Of a stretch of 64,000 bases of DNA, positions 9,374 through 19,005 are shown one piece after another. Numbering within the stretch: position 1 is the first letter of the stretch; each line of letters begins with the position of its first letter. The notes under the pieces are model-generated. The model did no database searches and was not told where the DNA came from. It saw only the letters and a list, made by a program, of their open reading frames with translations. The stretch spans positions 62,001 through 126,000 of the forward strand of contig JAIXWG010000064.1 in the NCBI GenBank assembly GCA_027482245.1. Reading direction: 5' to 3'. The DNA is from Acetobacteraceae bacterium. GTDB taxonomy: Bacteria > Pseudomonadota > Alphaproteobacteria > Acetobacterales > Acetobacteraceae. The position numbers and the translations under genes are program-made.

Positions 9374-11203
9374 ATGGCCACCGCCCCCCGGATTCGCCTG
9401 CTGCCGGAGACCACCGCCAACCGCATCGCGGCGGGCGAGGTGGTGGAGCGGCCGGCTGCGGCGGTGAAGGAGCTGGTGGAGAACGCGCTGGATGCCGGCG
9501 CCACCCGCATCGCCGTGACGCTGGAGGAAGGCGGCATCGGCCGCATCCTGGTCGAGGATGACGGCGGCGGCATGGGCCCGGATGACCTGGAACTGGCGGT
9601 GGAGCGCCACGCCACCTCCAAGCTACCGGAGGAAGCGGCGCTGTTCCGCATCGCGACGCTGGGTTTCCGGGGGGAGGCCCTGCCCTCCATCGGCGCCGTG
9701 GCGCGGCTGACGCTGACGTCGCGCAACGGCAGCGGGGCGGCGCACGCCATCACGGTGGAGGGCGGGCGCAAATCCGCCGTCGCCCCCGCCGCCGGCCCGC
9801 CGGGCACGCGCGTCGAGGTCCGGGATTTGTTCTACGCCACCCCGGCGCGGCGGGAGTTCCTCAAATCCCCCCGCAGCGAGGCCGAGGCCGCGGTCGCCGC
9901 GGTGGAGCGCCTCGCCATGGCCTGGCCGCGCGTCGGCTTCCGCGTCACCGTCGATGGCCGCCAGGCGCTGAACCTGGCGCCGGCGGATCGCGCGGGGCGC
10001 ATCGCGGCGCTGCTCGGCGCCGATTTCGCCGCCGCCGCGGTGGCGGTGGAGGCGACGCGGGACGGCATCACGCTCTCCGGCCTGGCCAGCCTGCCAACCC
10101 ATCACCGCGCGACCGGGGAGGCGCAGCACCTCGTCGTTAACAACCGCCCGGTGCGCGACCCGCAGCTGAAGACCGCGCTGCGCGTCGCCTACCGGGACCT
10201 GGTGCCGGCGCGGCGCTTCCCGGTGGCGGCGCTGTTCCTGGAGGTGCCGCCGGAAGCGGTGGACGTGAACGTCCACCCCATGAAGACGGAGCTGCGCTTC
10301 CGCGACAGCGATGGCGTCCGCGGGCTGATGATCTCCGCGCTGCGCCGCGCGCTGGCGGTGGGCGCGCAGGGCGCGGCGCCGGACGGGCTGGCGGGGGGGT
10401 TCGAGGTGCAGCCCGTCGCCGTGCCCTCCTACGACCCGGTGCCAATCCCTGCCCCGACCGGCGGCTTCGCGCCCCCCGGTTTCGCAGAGGCGCCGGTGCC
10501 GGTCTTCCCGGGCTGGCGCCCGCCGCCCGGGCCCGTGGCGCGGCCTGCGCGTCCGCCCTCCCTCCCGCTCGGCTTCGCGCCCCCGCCGCCGCCGGCACCC
10601 CTGCCGGATTTTCCCGAGGACGGGCCGCTCGGCCGGCCACTGGCGCAGATCCTCGACACCTACGTCCTGGCGGAGGCACCCGATGGGTCGCTGGTGCTGG
10701 TGGACCAGCACGCGGCGCATGAACGGCTGACGCATGAGGCGCTGCGCGCGCAGCTGGTGGAAGGCGGCGTGCGCGCCCAGCCGCTGCTGCTGCCCGCCGT
10801 GGTCGAGCTGCCGGCCCGCGACGTGGCGCGGCTGCTGGACCGCGCGGCGGAACTCGGCCGGCTGGGGCTGGAGGTGGAGGGCTTCGGCCCGGGCGCCATC
10901 CTGGTCCGCGCCCTGCCCGCGCTGCTCGGCAACCCCGAACCCGCGCCGCTGCTGCGCGACATCGCGGCCGAACTGGCGGAGATGGATGAGGCGCTGGCGC
11001 TGGAAGCCAGGCTCGATGCCGCGGTGGCCCGGCTGGCCTGCCACGGCTCCATCCGCGCCGGGCGCCGCCTGAAGGGTGCGGAGATGGCGGCGCTGCTCCG
11101 CCAGATGGAGGCGACGCCGCGGGCCGCCACCTGCAGCCATGGCCGGCCCACGGTGCTGCGCCTCGGCAAGGCGGAGCTGGAGAAGCTGTTCGGCCGGCGC
11201 TGA
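9374..11203 (+). CDS. mutL: DNA mismatch repair protein MutL
   Basis: IRLLPETTANRIAAGEVVERPAAAVKELVENALDAGATRI; GFRGEALPSIG; DVNVHPMKTELRF; C-terminal dimerisation domain. Confidence 0.97.
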   Translation: MATAPRIRLLPETTANRIAAGEVVERPAAAVKELVENALDAGATRIAVTLEEGGIGRILVEDDGGGMGPDDLELAVERHATSKLPEEAALFRIATLGFRGEALPSIGAVARLTLTSRNGSGAAHAITVEGGRKSAVAPAAGPPGTRVEVRDLFYATPARREFLKSPRSEAEAAVAAVERLAMAWPRVGFRVTVDGRQALNLAPADRAGRIAALLGADFAAAAVAVEATRDGITLSGLASLPTHHRATGEAQHLVVNNRPVRDPQLKTALRVAYRDLVPARRFPVAALFLEVPPEAVDVNVHPMKTELRFRDSDGVRGLMISALRRALAVGAQGAAPDGLAGGFEVQPVAVPSYDPVPIPAPTGGFAPPGFAEAPVPVFPGWRPPPGPVARPARPPSLPLGFAPPPPPAPLPDFPEDGPLGRPLAQILDTYVLAEAPDGSLVLVDQHAAHERLTHEALRAQLVEGGVRAQPLLLPAVVELPARDVARLLDRAAELGRLGLEVEGFGPGAILVRALPALLGNPEPAPLLRDIAAELAEMDEALALEARLDAAVARLACHGSIRAGRRLKGAEMAALLRQMEATPRAATCSHGRPTVLRLGKAELEKLFGRR

Positions 11204-11287
11204 CGCCCCCGGTGAAAGCGTGGGGAACGACTGGCCGCGGCGCGTGCTTCATGGGCACACTGTCGGAAATGTCCGGACCGCTGGCCC

Positions 11288-11704
11288 ATGCGTCTGATGC
11301 AGCTGATCTACGCCTCCCGCCCCTTCGGCTTCAGCGGCGACACGCTGGACGACATCCTGATGTCGGCGCGGCGCCGCAACCGGGCGGATGGCATCACGGG
11401 CGCGCTGATCTGCCGCAACGACCTGTTCATGCAGATGCTGGAAGGCCCCCGTGCCAAGGTCACCGCCACCTTCGGCCGCATCCTGCGCGATGACCGCCAC
11501 ATCGACGTGACGCTGCTGTGGTGCGGCGACGCGCCGTTCCGCAGCTTCCCCGACTGGGACATGCTGGAGGACCCGGCGCGGTCCTGGATGTGGAACCGCG
11601 ACGAGGTGCGGGCCGGCGCGCCCTCGGCCGCCTCGGCCGAGGAAGCCCGCCGCGTCTTCGCCCGCATCGCCAGCGAACCGCGGGACGGCCAGGCGCCCGG
11701 TTGA
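11288..11704 (+). CDS. BLUF-domain blue-light photoreceptor (stand-alone)
   Basis: MRLMQLIYASRPFGFSGDTLDDILMSARRRNRADGITGALICRNDLFMQMLEGPRAKV: BLUF Tyr, Asn and Gln positions conserved. Confidence 0.9.
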   Translation: MRLMQLIYASRPFGFSGDTLDDILMSARRRNRADGITGALICRNDLFMQMLEGPRAKVTATFGRILRDDRHIDVTLLWCGDAPFRSFPDWDMLEDPARSWMWNRDEVRAGAPSAASAEEARRVFARIASEPRDGQAPG

Positions 11705-11735
11705 CGCGGGCCCTGGCGCACGGCACCCCTGCCCC

Positions 11736-12395
11736 ATGCCCAAGCTGCAAGCCGCCCAGATTCAGGTCACCCCCTTCCAGCAGAACTGCGCCCTGATCTG
11801 GGACGCGGAGAGCAACACCGGCACGGTGATCGACCCGGGCGGCGACGTCCCCCGCATCCTGGCCGCGATCGAGCGCGCGGGCTGCACGGTGGACCGCATC
11901 CTGATCACCCATGGCCACCTGGACCATGCCGGCGGCGCTGCTGGCCTGAAGGCGGCGTTGGAGGCGAAGCAGGGCGCGCCGGTGCCGGTGGAGGGTCCGC
12001 ATCGCGACGATGCTCCCCTGCTGGCCAACATCCCCGCCCAGGGCGCGCAATACGGCGCGCCCGACCTGCAATCTGTGACGCCCGATCGCTGGCTGGAGGA
12101 GGGCGACACCGTTTCCATCGCCGGCCAGGACTTCGATGTCTGGCACTGCCCGGGGCATGCGCCGGGGCATGTGGTCTTCACCTCCACGGCGCTCGGCTTC
12201 GCGCTGGTGGGGGACGTGCTGTTCCGCGGCTCCATCGGGCGCACCGACTTCGCCTATGGCGACCATGAGGCGCTGATCCGCTCCATCGTCACCAAGCTGC
12301 TGCCGCTGGGCGACGAGATGCGCTTCCTCTGCGGCCATGGCCCGGGTTCGACCTTCGGCGAGGAACGGCGGACCAATCCCTTCCTGCCGCGCTGA
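11736..12395 (+). CDS. MBL-fold metallo-hydrolase (glyoxalase II-like)
   Basis: THGHLDHAGG motif; HCPGHAPGHVVF; GDVLFRGSIGRTD. Confidence 0.9.
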   Translation: MPKLQAAQIQVTPFQQNCALIWDAESNTGTVIDPGGDVPRILAAIERAGCTVDRILITHGHLDHAGGAAGLKAALEAKQGAPVPVEGPHRDDAPLLANIPAQGAQYGAPDLQSVTPDRWLEEGDTVSIAGQDFDVWHCPGHAPGHVVFTSTALGFALVGDVLFRGSIGRTDFAYGDHEALIRSIVTKLLPLGDEMRFLCGHGPGSTFGEERRTNPFLPR

Positions 12396-12507
12396 TACCA
12401 ACGACGTCAGTGAGCGACTTGCGGCCGGCGACGCCGGCCGAGGCCGCGGATGCGGCCCGCGGCCAATGCCGCGCAGCGGGCGCCGGCGATTGAGGCACGA
12501 AACAAGA

Positions 12508-12541
12508 ATACCAACGAGTCGCTGAAAGCGGCCGTTGGTAT
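12508..12541. repeat. Inverted repeat ATACCAACG...CGTTGGTAT, with an extra direct copy of ATACCAACGA at 12395
   Basis: Arms at 12508-12516 and 12533-12541; ATACCAACGA also at 12395-12404. Confidence 0.65.
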
Positions 12542-12596
12542 GAATGTCATCGGTTGGCGCTTGCGGGGGCGCGGCCGGCGGGTGTCCCATGCCGCC

Positions 12597-13550
12597 ATGC
12601 GCCCGATCCTCCGCCTCGCCCTGACTGCCCTGCTCCTCGCCACCCCCGCCGCCGCGCAGGATCGCGGCATCCCGGAACGGCTGGCCGCGCTGAACCGCGG
12701 CGCCGCCTGGCAGAAGGCGGGCGAGATCCCGCTGGCCTTCAACACCCACCACCCCCAGGGCATGGCGCGGATCGGCGACCGCTTTTTCCTCTCCTCGGTC
12801 GAGATCATCGCCCGCACCGAACGCTACCCCGAGCCGCGTGAGGGCCTGGACCGCAGCGCCGGCGAGGGCCGCGGGCACCTCTTCGAGGTCGATGCGGAGG
12901 GAAGGCTGCTGCGCTCCATTACCCTTGGCGAGGGCAGCATCTACCACCCCGGCGGCATCGATTTCGACGGCACGCATCTCTGGGTGCCCGTCGCGGAATA
13001 CCGGCCCAACAGCCGGTCCATCATCTACCGCGTCGATCCCGCGACGATGCAGGCGGAGGCCGTCTTCCGCTTCGGCGACCATGTCGGCGGGCTGGTGCGG
13101 GACGTGGCGTCCAACACGCTGCATGGCGTCTCCTGGGGCTCCCGCCGCTTCTACGCCTGGCCGCTGGATGGCAGCGGGCGGCCGACCAACCTGGCGACCT
13201 CGGCGGAGGCGCTGCGGCGCCCGAACCCGTCCCACTACATCGACTACCAGGATTGCCATTCCGTGGGGCCGGGGCTCGCGCTGTGCGGCGGGCTCAACGC
13301 CTATCGCCCGCGCGGCCCGCAGGGGCAGGTCTTCGCGCTGGGGGGCATCGAGCTGGTGGACCTGGCGCGCGGCGCGCCGGTGTTCCAGTTGCCGGTGGAG
13401 CACTGGACCGAGAGCGGCCTGCCGATGACGCAGAACCCCTTCGCGGTGGCGGCGCAGGGCGCGAACGGGCTGCGCTTCTGGTTCGCGCCGGAGGATGAGC
13501 GGACGCGGATCTACGTCTTCGACGCGATGCCCCCGGGGGCACCGCGGTAG
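12597..13550 (+). CDS. Secreted DUF6454-like protein
   Basis: Signal peptide MRPILRLALTALLLATPAAAQ; body NTHHPQGMARIGDRFFLSSVEII...GGIDFDGTHLWVPVAEYRPNS. Confidence 0.7.
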   Translation: MRPILRLALTALLLATPAAAQDRGIPERLAALNRGAAWQKAGEIPLAFNTHHPQGMARIGDRFFLSSVEIIARTERYPEPREGLDRSAGEGRGHLFEVDAEGRLLRSITLGEGSIYHPGGIDFDGTHLWVPVAEYRPNSRSIIYRVDPATMQAEAVFRFGDHVGGLVRDVASNTLHGVSWGSRRFYAWPLDGSGRPTNLATSAEALRRPNPSHYIDYQDCHSVGPGLALCGGLNAYRPRGPQGQVFALGGIELVDLARGAPVFQLPVEHWTESGLPMTQNPFAVAAQGANGLRFWFAPEDERTRIYVFDAMPPGAPR

Positions 13551-13552
13551 CG

Positions 13553-14464
13553 CTACCGCCGCGCCGCCCGCTCGCTCATTACGCAGGCCAGCACCACCAG
13601 CGCCGCCCCCGCCAGCGTGACCAGCGCCGGCGCATGGCCCCAGAACAGGGCGTCGAAGGTGATCGACCAGATCATGCCGGTGTAGCTGATCGGCGCCAGG
13701 CGGGCGGCCGGGGCGTGGCGGAAGGCCTCCGCCACCATTACCGTCGCCGCCGCCACGGCCACCCCCGCGCCGATCATCTGCGCGAGCGCCAGCGCCGTCG
13801 GCGGCTGCCATTCGGCGATGCCGAAGGGCGTCATCACCAGGAAGCCGAGCAGCGCGGGCCAGAACAGCACGCGGCCGATGCCGGGCTCGTTCCGCAGCTG
13901 CCGGTTCAGGAGGAAGACCGCGGCATAGCAGCCGGTGCCGAGCAGGGCGTAGACGTAGCCCATCAGCGGCCCCCGCCCGAGCCCATCCGCGAAGCCCGGC
14001 GCCAGCGCCAGCGCCACGCCGCCGAACCCCACCGCGCACCAGGCCCAGGCGATGGGCGACACCCTTTCCCGCAGCAGGATCGCGGAGGCCAGCAGCACGA
14101 TCAGCGGCGCGGTGAAAAAGACGAGGTAGCCCTCCACCAGCGGCAGGTCGCGGAAGGCGAGGAAGAAGAAGCAGGCGCTGCCCAGCATCACCACCGCCCG
14201 CGCCGCGTTCAGCCGGGGGTTGCGGGTGGACAGGCTGCCCATCAGCGCCGGCGCCAGGCGGCGCAGCAGCACCACCAGCGCCAGCAGCACGACGAAGCGC
14301 ACCGTCAGCACCTGCGCCAGCGGATGGGCGCCCGACAGCAGCTTGCTGTTCGCGTCGAGCACGCCGAACAGCAGGATCGCGCCGAACATCAGCGCGGGAC
14401 CGCGCACGTCATTCCCCCCGGGATCGAAGGCGCCCTTCTGGCCGGGCGCGCGCCGCCTGTCCAT
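13553..14464 (-). CDS. DMT/EamA family transporter
   Basis: About ten hydrophobic segments; MFGAILLFGVLDANSKLLSGAHPLAQVLTVRFV and duplicated EamA halves. Confidence 0.85.
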   Translation of the reverse strand: MDRRRAPGQKGAFDPGGNDVRGPALMFGAILLFGVLDANSKLLSGAHPLAQVLTVRFVVLLALVVLLRRLAPALMGSLSTRNPRLNAARAVVMLGSACFFFLAFRDLPLVEGYLVFFTAPLIVLLASAILLRERVSPIAWAWCAVGFGGVALALAPGFADGLGRGPLMGYVYALLGTGCYAAVFLLNRQLRNEPGIGRVLFWPALLGFLVMTPFGIAEWQPPTALALAQMIGAGVAVAAATVMVAEAFRHAPAARLAPISYTGMIWSITFDALFWGHAPALVTLAGAALVVLACVMSERAARR

Positions 14465-14517
14465 TGCCCCAGCTTCCGGCTTCCCAAGCCCGACCGGACG
14501 GGGCATTAGCCGCGGCG

Positions 14518-15582
14518 ATGACCACCCGCATTGCCTCCACGCTGATGCCGCTGATGCGCGGCATCGATCCCGAACGCGCGCATGACCTGGCGCTGCGCGC
14601 TCTCCGCTTCGGCCTGGCCGGCGCCGACCGGTCGCCGGACGATCCGATCCTGGCGACGGAGGCGCTGGGCCTGCGCTTCCGCAACCCGATCGGCCTCGCC
14701 GCCGGGTTCGACAAATCGGCGGTCGCGATCGGGCCGCTGATGCGGCTCGGCTTCGGCTTCGTGGAGGCAGGCTCGGTCACGCCCAAGCCCCAGTTCGGCA
14801 ACCCGAAGCCAAGGCTGTTCCGCCTGGCGGAGGACCGGGCGGTGATCAACCGCATGGGCATGAACAATGCGGGCATCGCGCCCTTCCTGGCGCGGCTGGC
14901 GCATCTGCCGAGCCCGCGCCCCGCGGTGCTGGGCTGCAACATCGCCATCAACAAGGAAGGTGCCGCGCCGCTGCGGGACTATCCCGCGCTCTACACGGCC
15001 GTCGCCCCCCATGCCGGCTATGTCGCCATCAACGTCTCCTCCCCCAACACGCCGGGGCTGCGCGACCTGCAGGGGGAGCAGCAGCTGCGGGAGATCCTGG
15101 CCGCCGTCGCCGCCGCGCGCGCCGCGGTGGAGGGCCCGCGCCCGCCCATCCTGGTCAAGATCGCGCCCGACCTCTCGGCCGGCGCGGTGGAGCCGATCGT
15201 CGAATCGGCGCTGGCGCATGGGATCGACGGGCTCATCGTCTCCAACACCACCATCGCGCGCCCCGCGCCGCTGCGATCCGCGCTGAAGTCGCAGGCGGGG
15301 GGGCTTTCCGGCCCGCCGCTGCGGGAGGCCTCCACCGCGCTGCTGAAGCGCGTAGCCAAGGTCACGCAGGGACGGCTGACGCTGATCGGCTGCGGCGGCG
15401 TCGGTTCGGGCGCGGAGGCGCTGGAGAAGATCAAGGCCGGCGCCAGCCTGGTCCAGCTCTACGCCGCCTTCGCCTATGACGGCCCGGCGCTGATCCCCCG
15501 CATCAAGCGCGAACTCGCCGCCGCCCTGCGGCGCGAAGGATTTTCCTCGGTTGCCGAGGCGGTGGGTGTGGACGCGCGATGA
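14518..15582 (+). CDS. pyrD: Dihydroorotate dehydrogenase (quinone)
   Basis: NPIGLAAGFDKSAVAIGPLMRLGFGFVEAGSVTPKPQ; VAINVSSPNTPGLRDLQ; LIGCGGVGSGAEALEKIKAGASLVQLY. Confidence 0.97.
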   Translation: MTTRIASTLMPLMRGIDPERAHDLALRALRFGLAGADRSPDDPILATEALGLRFRNPIGLAAGFDKSAVAIGPLMRLGFGFVEAGSVTPKPQFGNPKPRLFRLAEDRAVINRMGMNNAGIAPFLARLAHLPSPRPAVLGCNIAINKEGAAPLRDYPALYTAVAPHAGYVAINVSSPNTPGLRDLQGEQQLREILAAVAAARAAVEGPRPPILVKIAPDLSAGAVEPIVESALAHGIDGLIVSNTTIARPAPLRSALKSQAGGLSGPPLREASTALLKRVAKVTQGRLTLIGCGGVGSGAEALEKIKAGASLVQLYAAFAYDGPALIPRIKRELAAALRREGFSSVAEAVGVDAR

Positions 15583-16442
15583 AGATCCTCGATGGCGTGC
15601 GGACCCTGGCGCCGCGCTATGACGGCTTCATCCTGGACATTTGGGGCGTGGTGCATGACGGGCGCCGCCCCTATCCCGGCGTGGCCGATGCGCTGGCGCG
15701 GCTGACGGCCGAGGGCAAGCGGATCGTCTTCCTGTCCAACGCGCCGCGACGGTCCTTCGTGGTGCAGGACCTGCTGACGGGCATGGGGCTCGACCCCGCG
15801 AGCTGGACGGCCATCGTCACCTCCGGCGAGATCGCCTGGCGGCACCTGGCGCGGCGGGACACGGCGGCCTTCCAGGCGCTGGGGACGCGGGCCATCCATA
15901 TCGGGCCGGAACGCGACCTCTCCGTCGTGCGGGACAGCGGCGTCAGCATCGTGACGGATCTGGCCGAGGCCGATTTCGTGCTGAACACCGGCCCCGACCC
16001 CGATCGCGGCGCGGAGGATCCGCAGGCCTATGCGCCGCAGCTCGCCCCCTGCGCGGCGCGCGGCCTGCCGATGGTCTGCGTGAACCCGGACCGGCACGTG
16101 ATGGTCGGCGACCGGCACATCATCTGCGCCGGCGCGCTGGCCGATCTCTACGTGACGCTCGGCGGGCCCAGGGCGATCGAGATCGGCAAGCCCGATCCCG
16201 CCGTCTATGACCCGGTGATCGAGGCGCTGGGCATCACCGATCGCGCCCGCCTGGTCGCGATCGGCGACAGCCCGCACACGGACCTCGCCGGCGCGCAGGC
16301 CGCGGGGATCGATGCGGTCTGGGCGCTGACGGGCCTCGCCGCCCATGCGCATGGAGACACGCCGGAATCGGATCGGCTCGCTGCCGTCGCGGCGGCGGAG
16401 GGCGTGACGCCGGTGGCGGCGCTGACCGGGTTGCGCTGGTAG
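15579..16442 (+). CDS. TIGR01459-type HAD superfamily hydrolase
   Basis: FILDIWGVVHDGRRPYPGVADAL; KRIVFLSNAPR; ATGA coupling to pyrD. Confidence 0.85.
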   Translation: MKILDGVRTLAPRYDGFILDIWGVVHDGRRPYPGVADALARLTAEGKRIVFLSNAPRRSFVVQDLLTGMGLDPASWTAIVTSGEIAWRHLARRDTAAFQALGTRAIHIGPERDLSVVRDSGVSIVTDLAEADFVLNTGPDPDRGAEDPQAYAPQLAPCAARGLPMVCVNPDRHVMVGDRHIICAGALADLYVTLGGPRAIEIGKPDPAVYDPVIEALGITDRARLVAIGDSPHTDLAGAQAAGIDAVWALTGLAAHAHGDTPESDRLAAVAAAEGVTPVAALTGLRW

Positions 16443-16545
16443 CGCACGGAATGGGCTGCGCTGGTAGCGCACGGGCCGGGTTGCGCTGGTAGCGCACGGG
16501 CCGGGTTGCGCTGGTAGCGCATAGGCCGGGCTGCGCTGGCAGCGC
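16431..16545. repeat. 25-bp tandem repeat, about 4.6 copies, each carrying a TGCGCTggtAGCGCA palindrome
   Basis: Units start at 16431, 16456, 16481, 16506 and 16531 (degenerate partial). Confidence 0.95.
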
Positions 16546-16636
16546 GCTCACTTTCGCGCGCGTCCCGCCCGGCGCGGGGGCGCCCTGCAAAGAAAGTGCC
16601 CTGTGCAGCACGGCGGCGCTGCCTACTCTAGGCCCG

Positions 16637-17866
16637 GTGAACCAGCATGCCCCCTCCCCGCCGCCGATCGCGGCGCCCGGCCTGACGCCCGCCGCGCCCC
16701 CGAAGCCCCGCCCGCCCATCTGGCTGCTGGTCGCCATGATCGCCATCGGGCCCTTCACCATGCAGGTGCTGGTGCCCTCCCTGCCCTCGATGGGCCGGGA
16801 CCTCGGCGCTTCGACCACCGCCGTCCAGCTGACCGTGACGCTGTACCTTCTCTCGGTCGGCGTCGGGCAGCTGATCTACGGCCCGCTGTCCGATCGCTTC
16901 GGGCGGCGGCCGCTGCTGATGGGCGGCCTCGCCCTCTATGCCGTCGCCTCGCTCGGCGCCGCCATGGCGGGGGGGATCGGCGCGCTGGTCGTGGCGCGGG
17001 CCTTCCAGGCCATGGGTGCCTGTGCGGGGGTGGTGCTGGCGCGCGCCGTGATCCGCGACGTCTGGGCGCGGGACGAGGCTGCCTCCGTCCTCGGCTACGT
17101 CACCATGGGCATGACCATCGCGCCGATGCTGGCGCCGCTGCTGGGCAGCTTCCTCGACCAGACGGTGGGCTGGCGCGCCAGCATGTGGGCCTGCCTTCTC
17201 TTCGGCCTGCCGCTGGCCCTGATCAGCTGGAAGCGCCTGCCGGAGACGCTGCCGGCGCCGCAGCCGCTGCCGGGCTTCTTCGCCATCCTCGCGGCCTATC
17301 GCAGCCTCTGGTCCATCCCGGTCTTCCGCGCCTATGCGGCGCTGACGGCCTGCGCCACGGGTGTCTTCTTCGCCTTCCTGGGCGGCGCGCCCTATGTCGT
17401 CGTGCAGGGCATGGGCTACAGCCCGGTGCAGTTCGCCATCGGCTTCGCCGCCATCTCCATCTTCTTCGCCAGCGGCAACTGGCTGGCGGGCGTGCTGTCG
17501 AAGCGCCTCGGCATCCTGAAGATGCTGAGCGTCGGCACGGCGATCACCGTCACGGGCTCCATCGGCGCCGTGGTCGGGCAGCTGGTCTTCCCGCCGCATA
17601 TCCTGGTCTTCTTCGTGCCCATGGCGATGGTCGGCGTCGGCAACGGCATGACGCAGCCCAACGCCATTGCCGGCGCGCTGAGCGCCCGGCCGCAACTCGC
17701 GGGCACGGCCTCCTCCCTCGTCGGCGCCTTGCAGATGGGCTTCGGCGCGCTGATGACCTTCGTGGTGGGGCTGGTCGAATACGGCGCGGGCATCGGCACG
17801 GCGCTGACCATGGCGGCGACGGGGAGTGCCTGCTGGCTGGCGCTGCGGGGCGCGCGGCGGGGGTAG
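16637..17866 (+). CDS. Bcr/CflA-type multidrug efflux MFS transporter
   Basis: MQVLVPSLPSMGRDLGASTTAVQLTVTLYLLSVGVGQLIYGPLSDRFGRRP, 12-TM MFS. Confidence 0.9.
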   Translation: MNQHAPSPPPIAAPGLTPAAPPKPRPPIWLLVAMIAIGPFTMQVLVPSLPSMGRDLGASTTAVQLTVTLYLLSVGVGQLIYGPLSDRFGRRPLLMGGLALYAVASLGAAMAGGIGALVVARAFQAMGACAGVVLARAVIRDVWARDEAASVLGYVTMGMTIAPMLAPLLGSFLDQTVGWRASMWACLLFGLPLALISWKRLPETLPAPQPLPGFFAILAAYRSLWSIPVFRAYAALTACATGVFFAFLGGAPYVVVQGMGYSPVQFAIGFAAISIFFASGNWLAGVLSKRLGILKMLSVGTAITVTGSIGAVVGQLVFPPHILVFFVPMAMVGVGNGMTQPNAIAGALSARPQLAGTASSLVGALQMGFGALMTFVVGLVEYGAGIGTALTMAATGSACWLALRGARRG

Positions 17867-17967
17867 AGCGCCTCACGCAAGCGTTCCCGCCATCGGGCGG
17901 ATTTTCGCCCTTGCGGGCGCGACCAATGCTGCGAACCTTCCCGGCAACGAAACGGGAGGGACTTCGC

Positions 17968-18939
17968 ATGTTCAGGACCGCATGCCGCGGCGTCATCGGC
18001 CTGCTGCTGGCCGCCGGCACCGCCGCGGCGCAGCCCGCCTATCCCACCCGCCCCATCTCCATGGTGGTCGGCTTCGCGCCGGGCGGTCCCGCGGATGTGG
18101 TCGCGCGGCTGATCGCGCCCTCCCTCGGCGCCGATCTCGGCCAGACGGTGGTGGTGGAGAATGCCTCGGGCGCCGGGGGCTCGATCGGCCAGGCGCGCGT
18201 CGCGCAGGCGCGGCCCGATGGCCACACCATCCTGTTCGGCAGCCTGGCCCAGGCCACCATCCCTACCCTCTACCGCCAGCTCAGCTTCGATCCCCTGGCG
18301 TTGGAGGCCGTGGGGCTGGTGAACGAGGTGCCGATGGCGATCATCGCCCGCCCCAACTTCCCCGCCGCCAACCTGGCGGAGATGGTGGCGCTGGTGCGGC
18401 GGGACGGGCGGCGCCTCAACCTCGGCAATGCCGGCGTGGGGTCCACGAGCCATCTCTGCAGCCTGCTGCTGATGGCCTCCATCGGAACCCCGGTGACGCT
18501 GGTGCCCTATCGCGGCAATGCGCTGGTGATGAACGATCTGGTCGGCGGCACGCTCGACATGGGCTGCGACCAGACCACGAACAACGCCGAGCAGATCCGC
18601 GCGGGGTCGATCCGCGCCTATGCCATCAGCACGCCGGAGCGTGCCGCCGCCCTGCCTGGCGTGCCCACCACCGCGGAGGCCGGGCTGCCCGCCATGCGCA
18701 TGTCCGGCTGGAACATGCTGTTCGCGACGGCCAGCACGCCGCGCCCGGTGATCGAACGTCTGAATCGCGCGCTGCATGTCGCGCTGCGGGACGAGACGGT
18801 GATCCGCCGCATGGGCGACCTCGGCAGCGGGCCCGCGAGCGGGGAGCGTACGACGCCGGAGGGGGCGCAGGCCTTCTGGCGGGCGGAGATCGCGCGGTGG
18901 AAGCCGCTGATCGAGGCGGCAGACGGAATGGCCAACTGA
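17968..18939 (+). CDS. Bug/TctC family tripartite tricarboxylate transporter substrate-binding protein
   Basis: Signal peptide; YPTRPISMVVGFAPGGPADVVARLIAPSL...VVVENASGAGGSIGQARVAQARPDGHTILFG; SD gggaggga. Confidence 0.92.
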   Translation: MFRTACRGVIGLLLAAGTAAAQPAYPTRPISMVVGFAPGGPADVVARLIAPSLGADLGQTVVVENASGAGGSIGQARVAQARPDGHTILFGSLAQATIPTLYRQLSFDPLALEAVGLVNEVPMAIIARPNFPAANLAEMVALVRRDGRRLNLGNAGVGSTSHLCSLLLMASIGTPVTLVPYRGNALVMNDLVGGTLDMGCDQTTNNAEQIRAGSIRAYAISTPERAAALPGVPTTAEAGLPAMRMSGWNMLFATASTPRPVIERLNRALHVALRDETVIRRMGDLGSGPASGERTTPEGAQAFWRAEIARWKPLIEAADGMAN

Positions 18940-18946
18940 CGACGGT

Positions 18947-19000
18947 CCAGGGCCGGCTCGGCCCTGGCGGATGGGGTTTGGGGAAGGCAGCGCCTTCCCC
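18947..19000. terminator. Double hairpin between convergent genes (repeat-family member B-A)
   Basis: CCAGGGCC-ggctc-GGCCCTGG (18947-18967) then GGGGAAGGC-agc-GCCTTCCCC (18980-19000). Confidence 0.7.
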
Positions 19001-19005
19001 ACCCG

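Noticed and set aside
16431-16545. CRISPR-like array
   Set aside because: Contiguous 25-bp units with no unique spacers and no cas genes; it is a tandem repeat.
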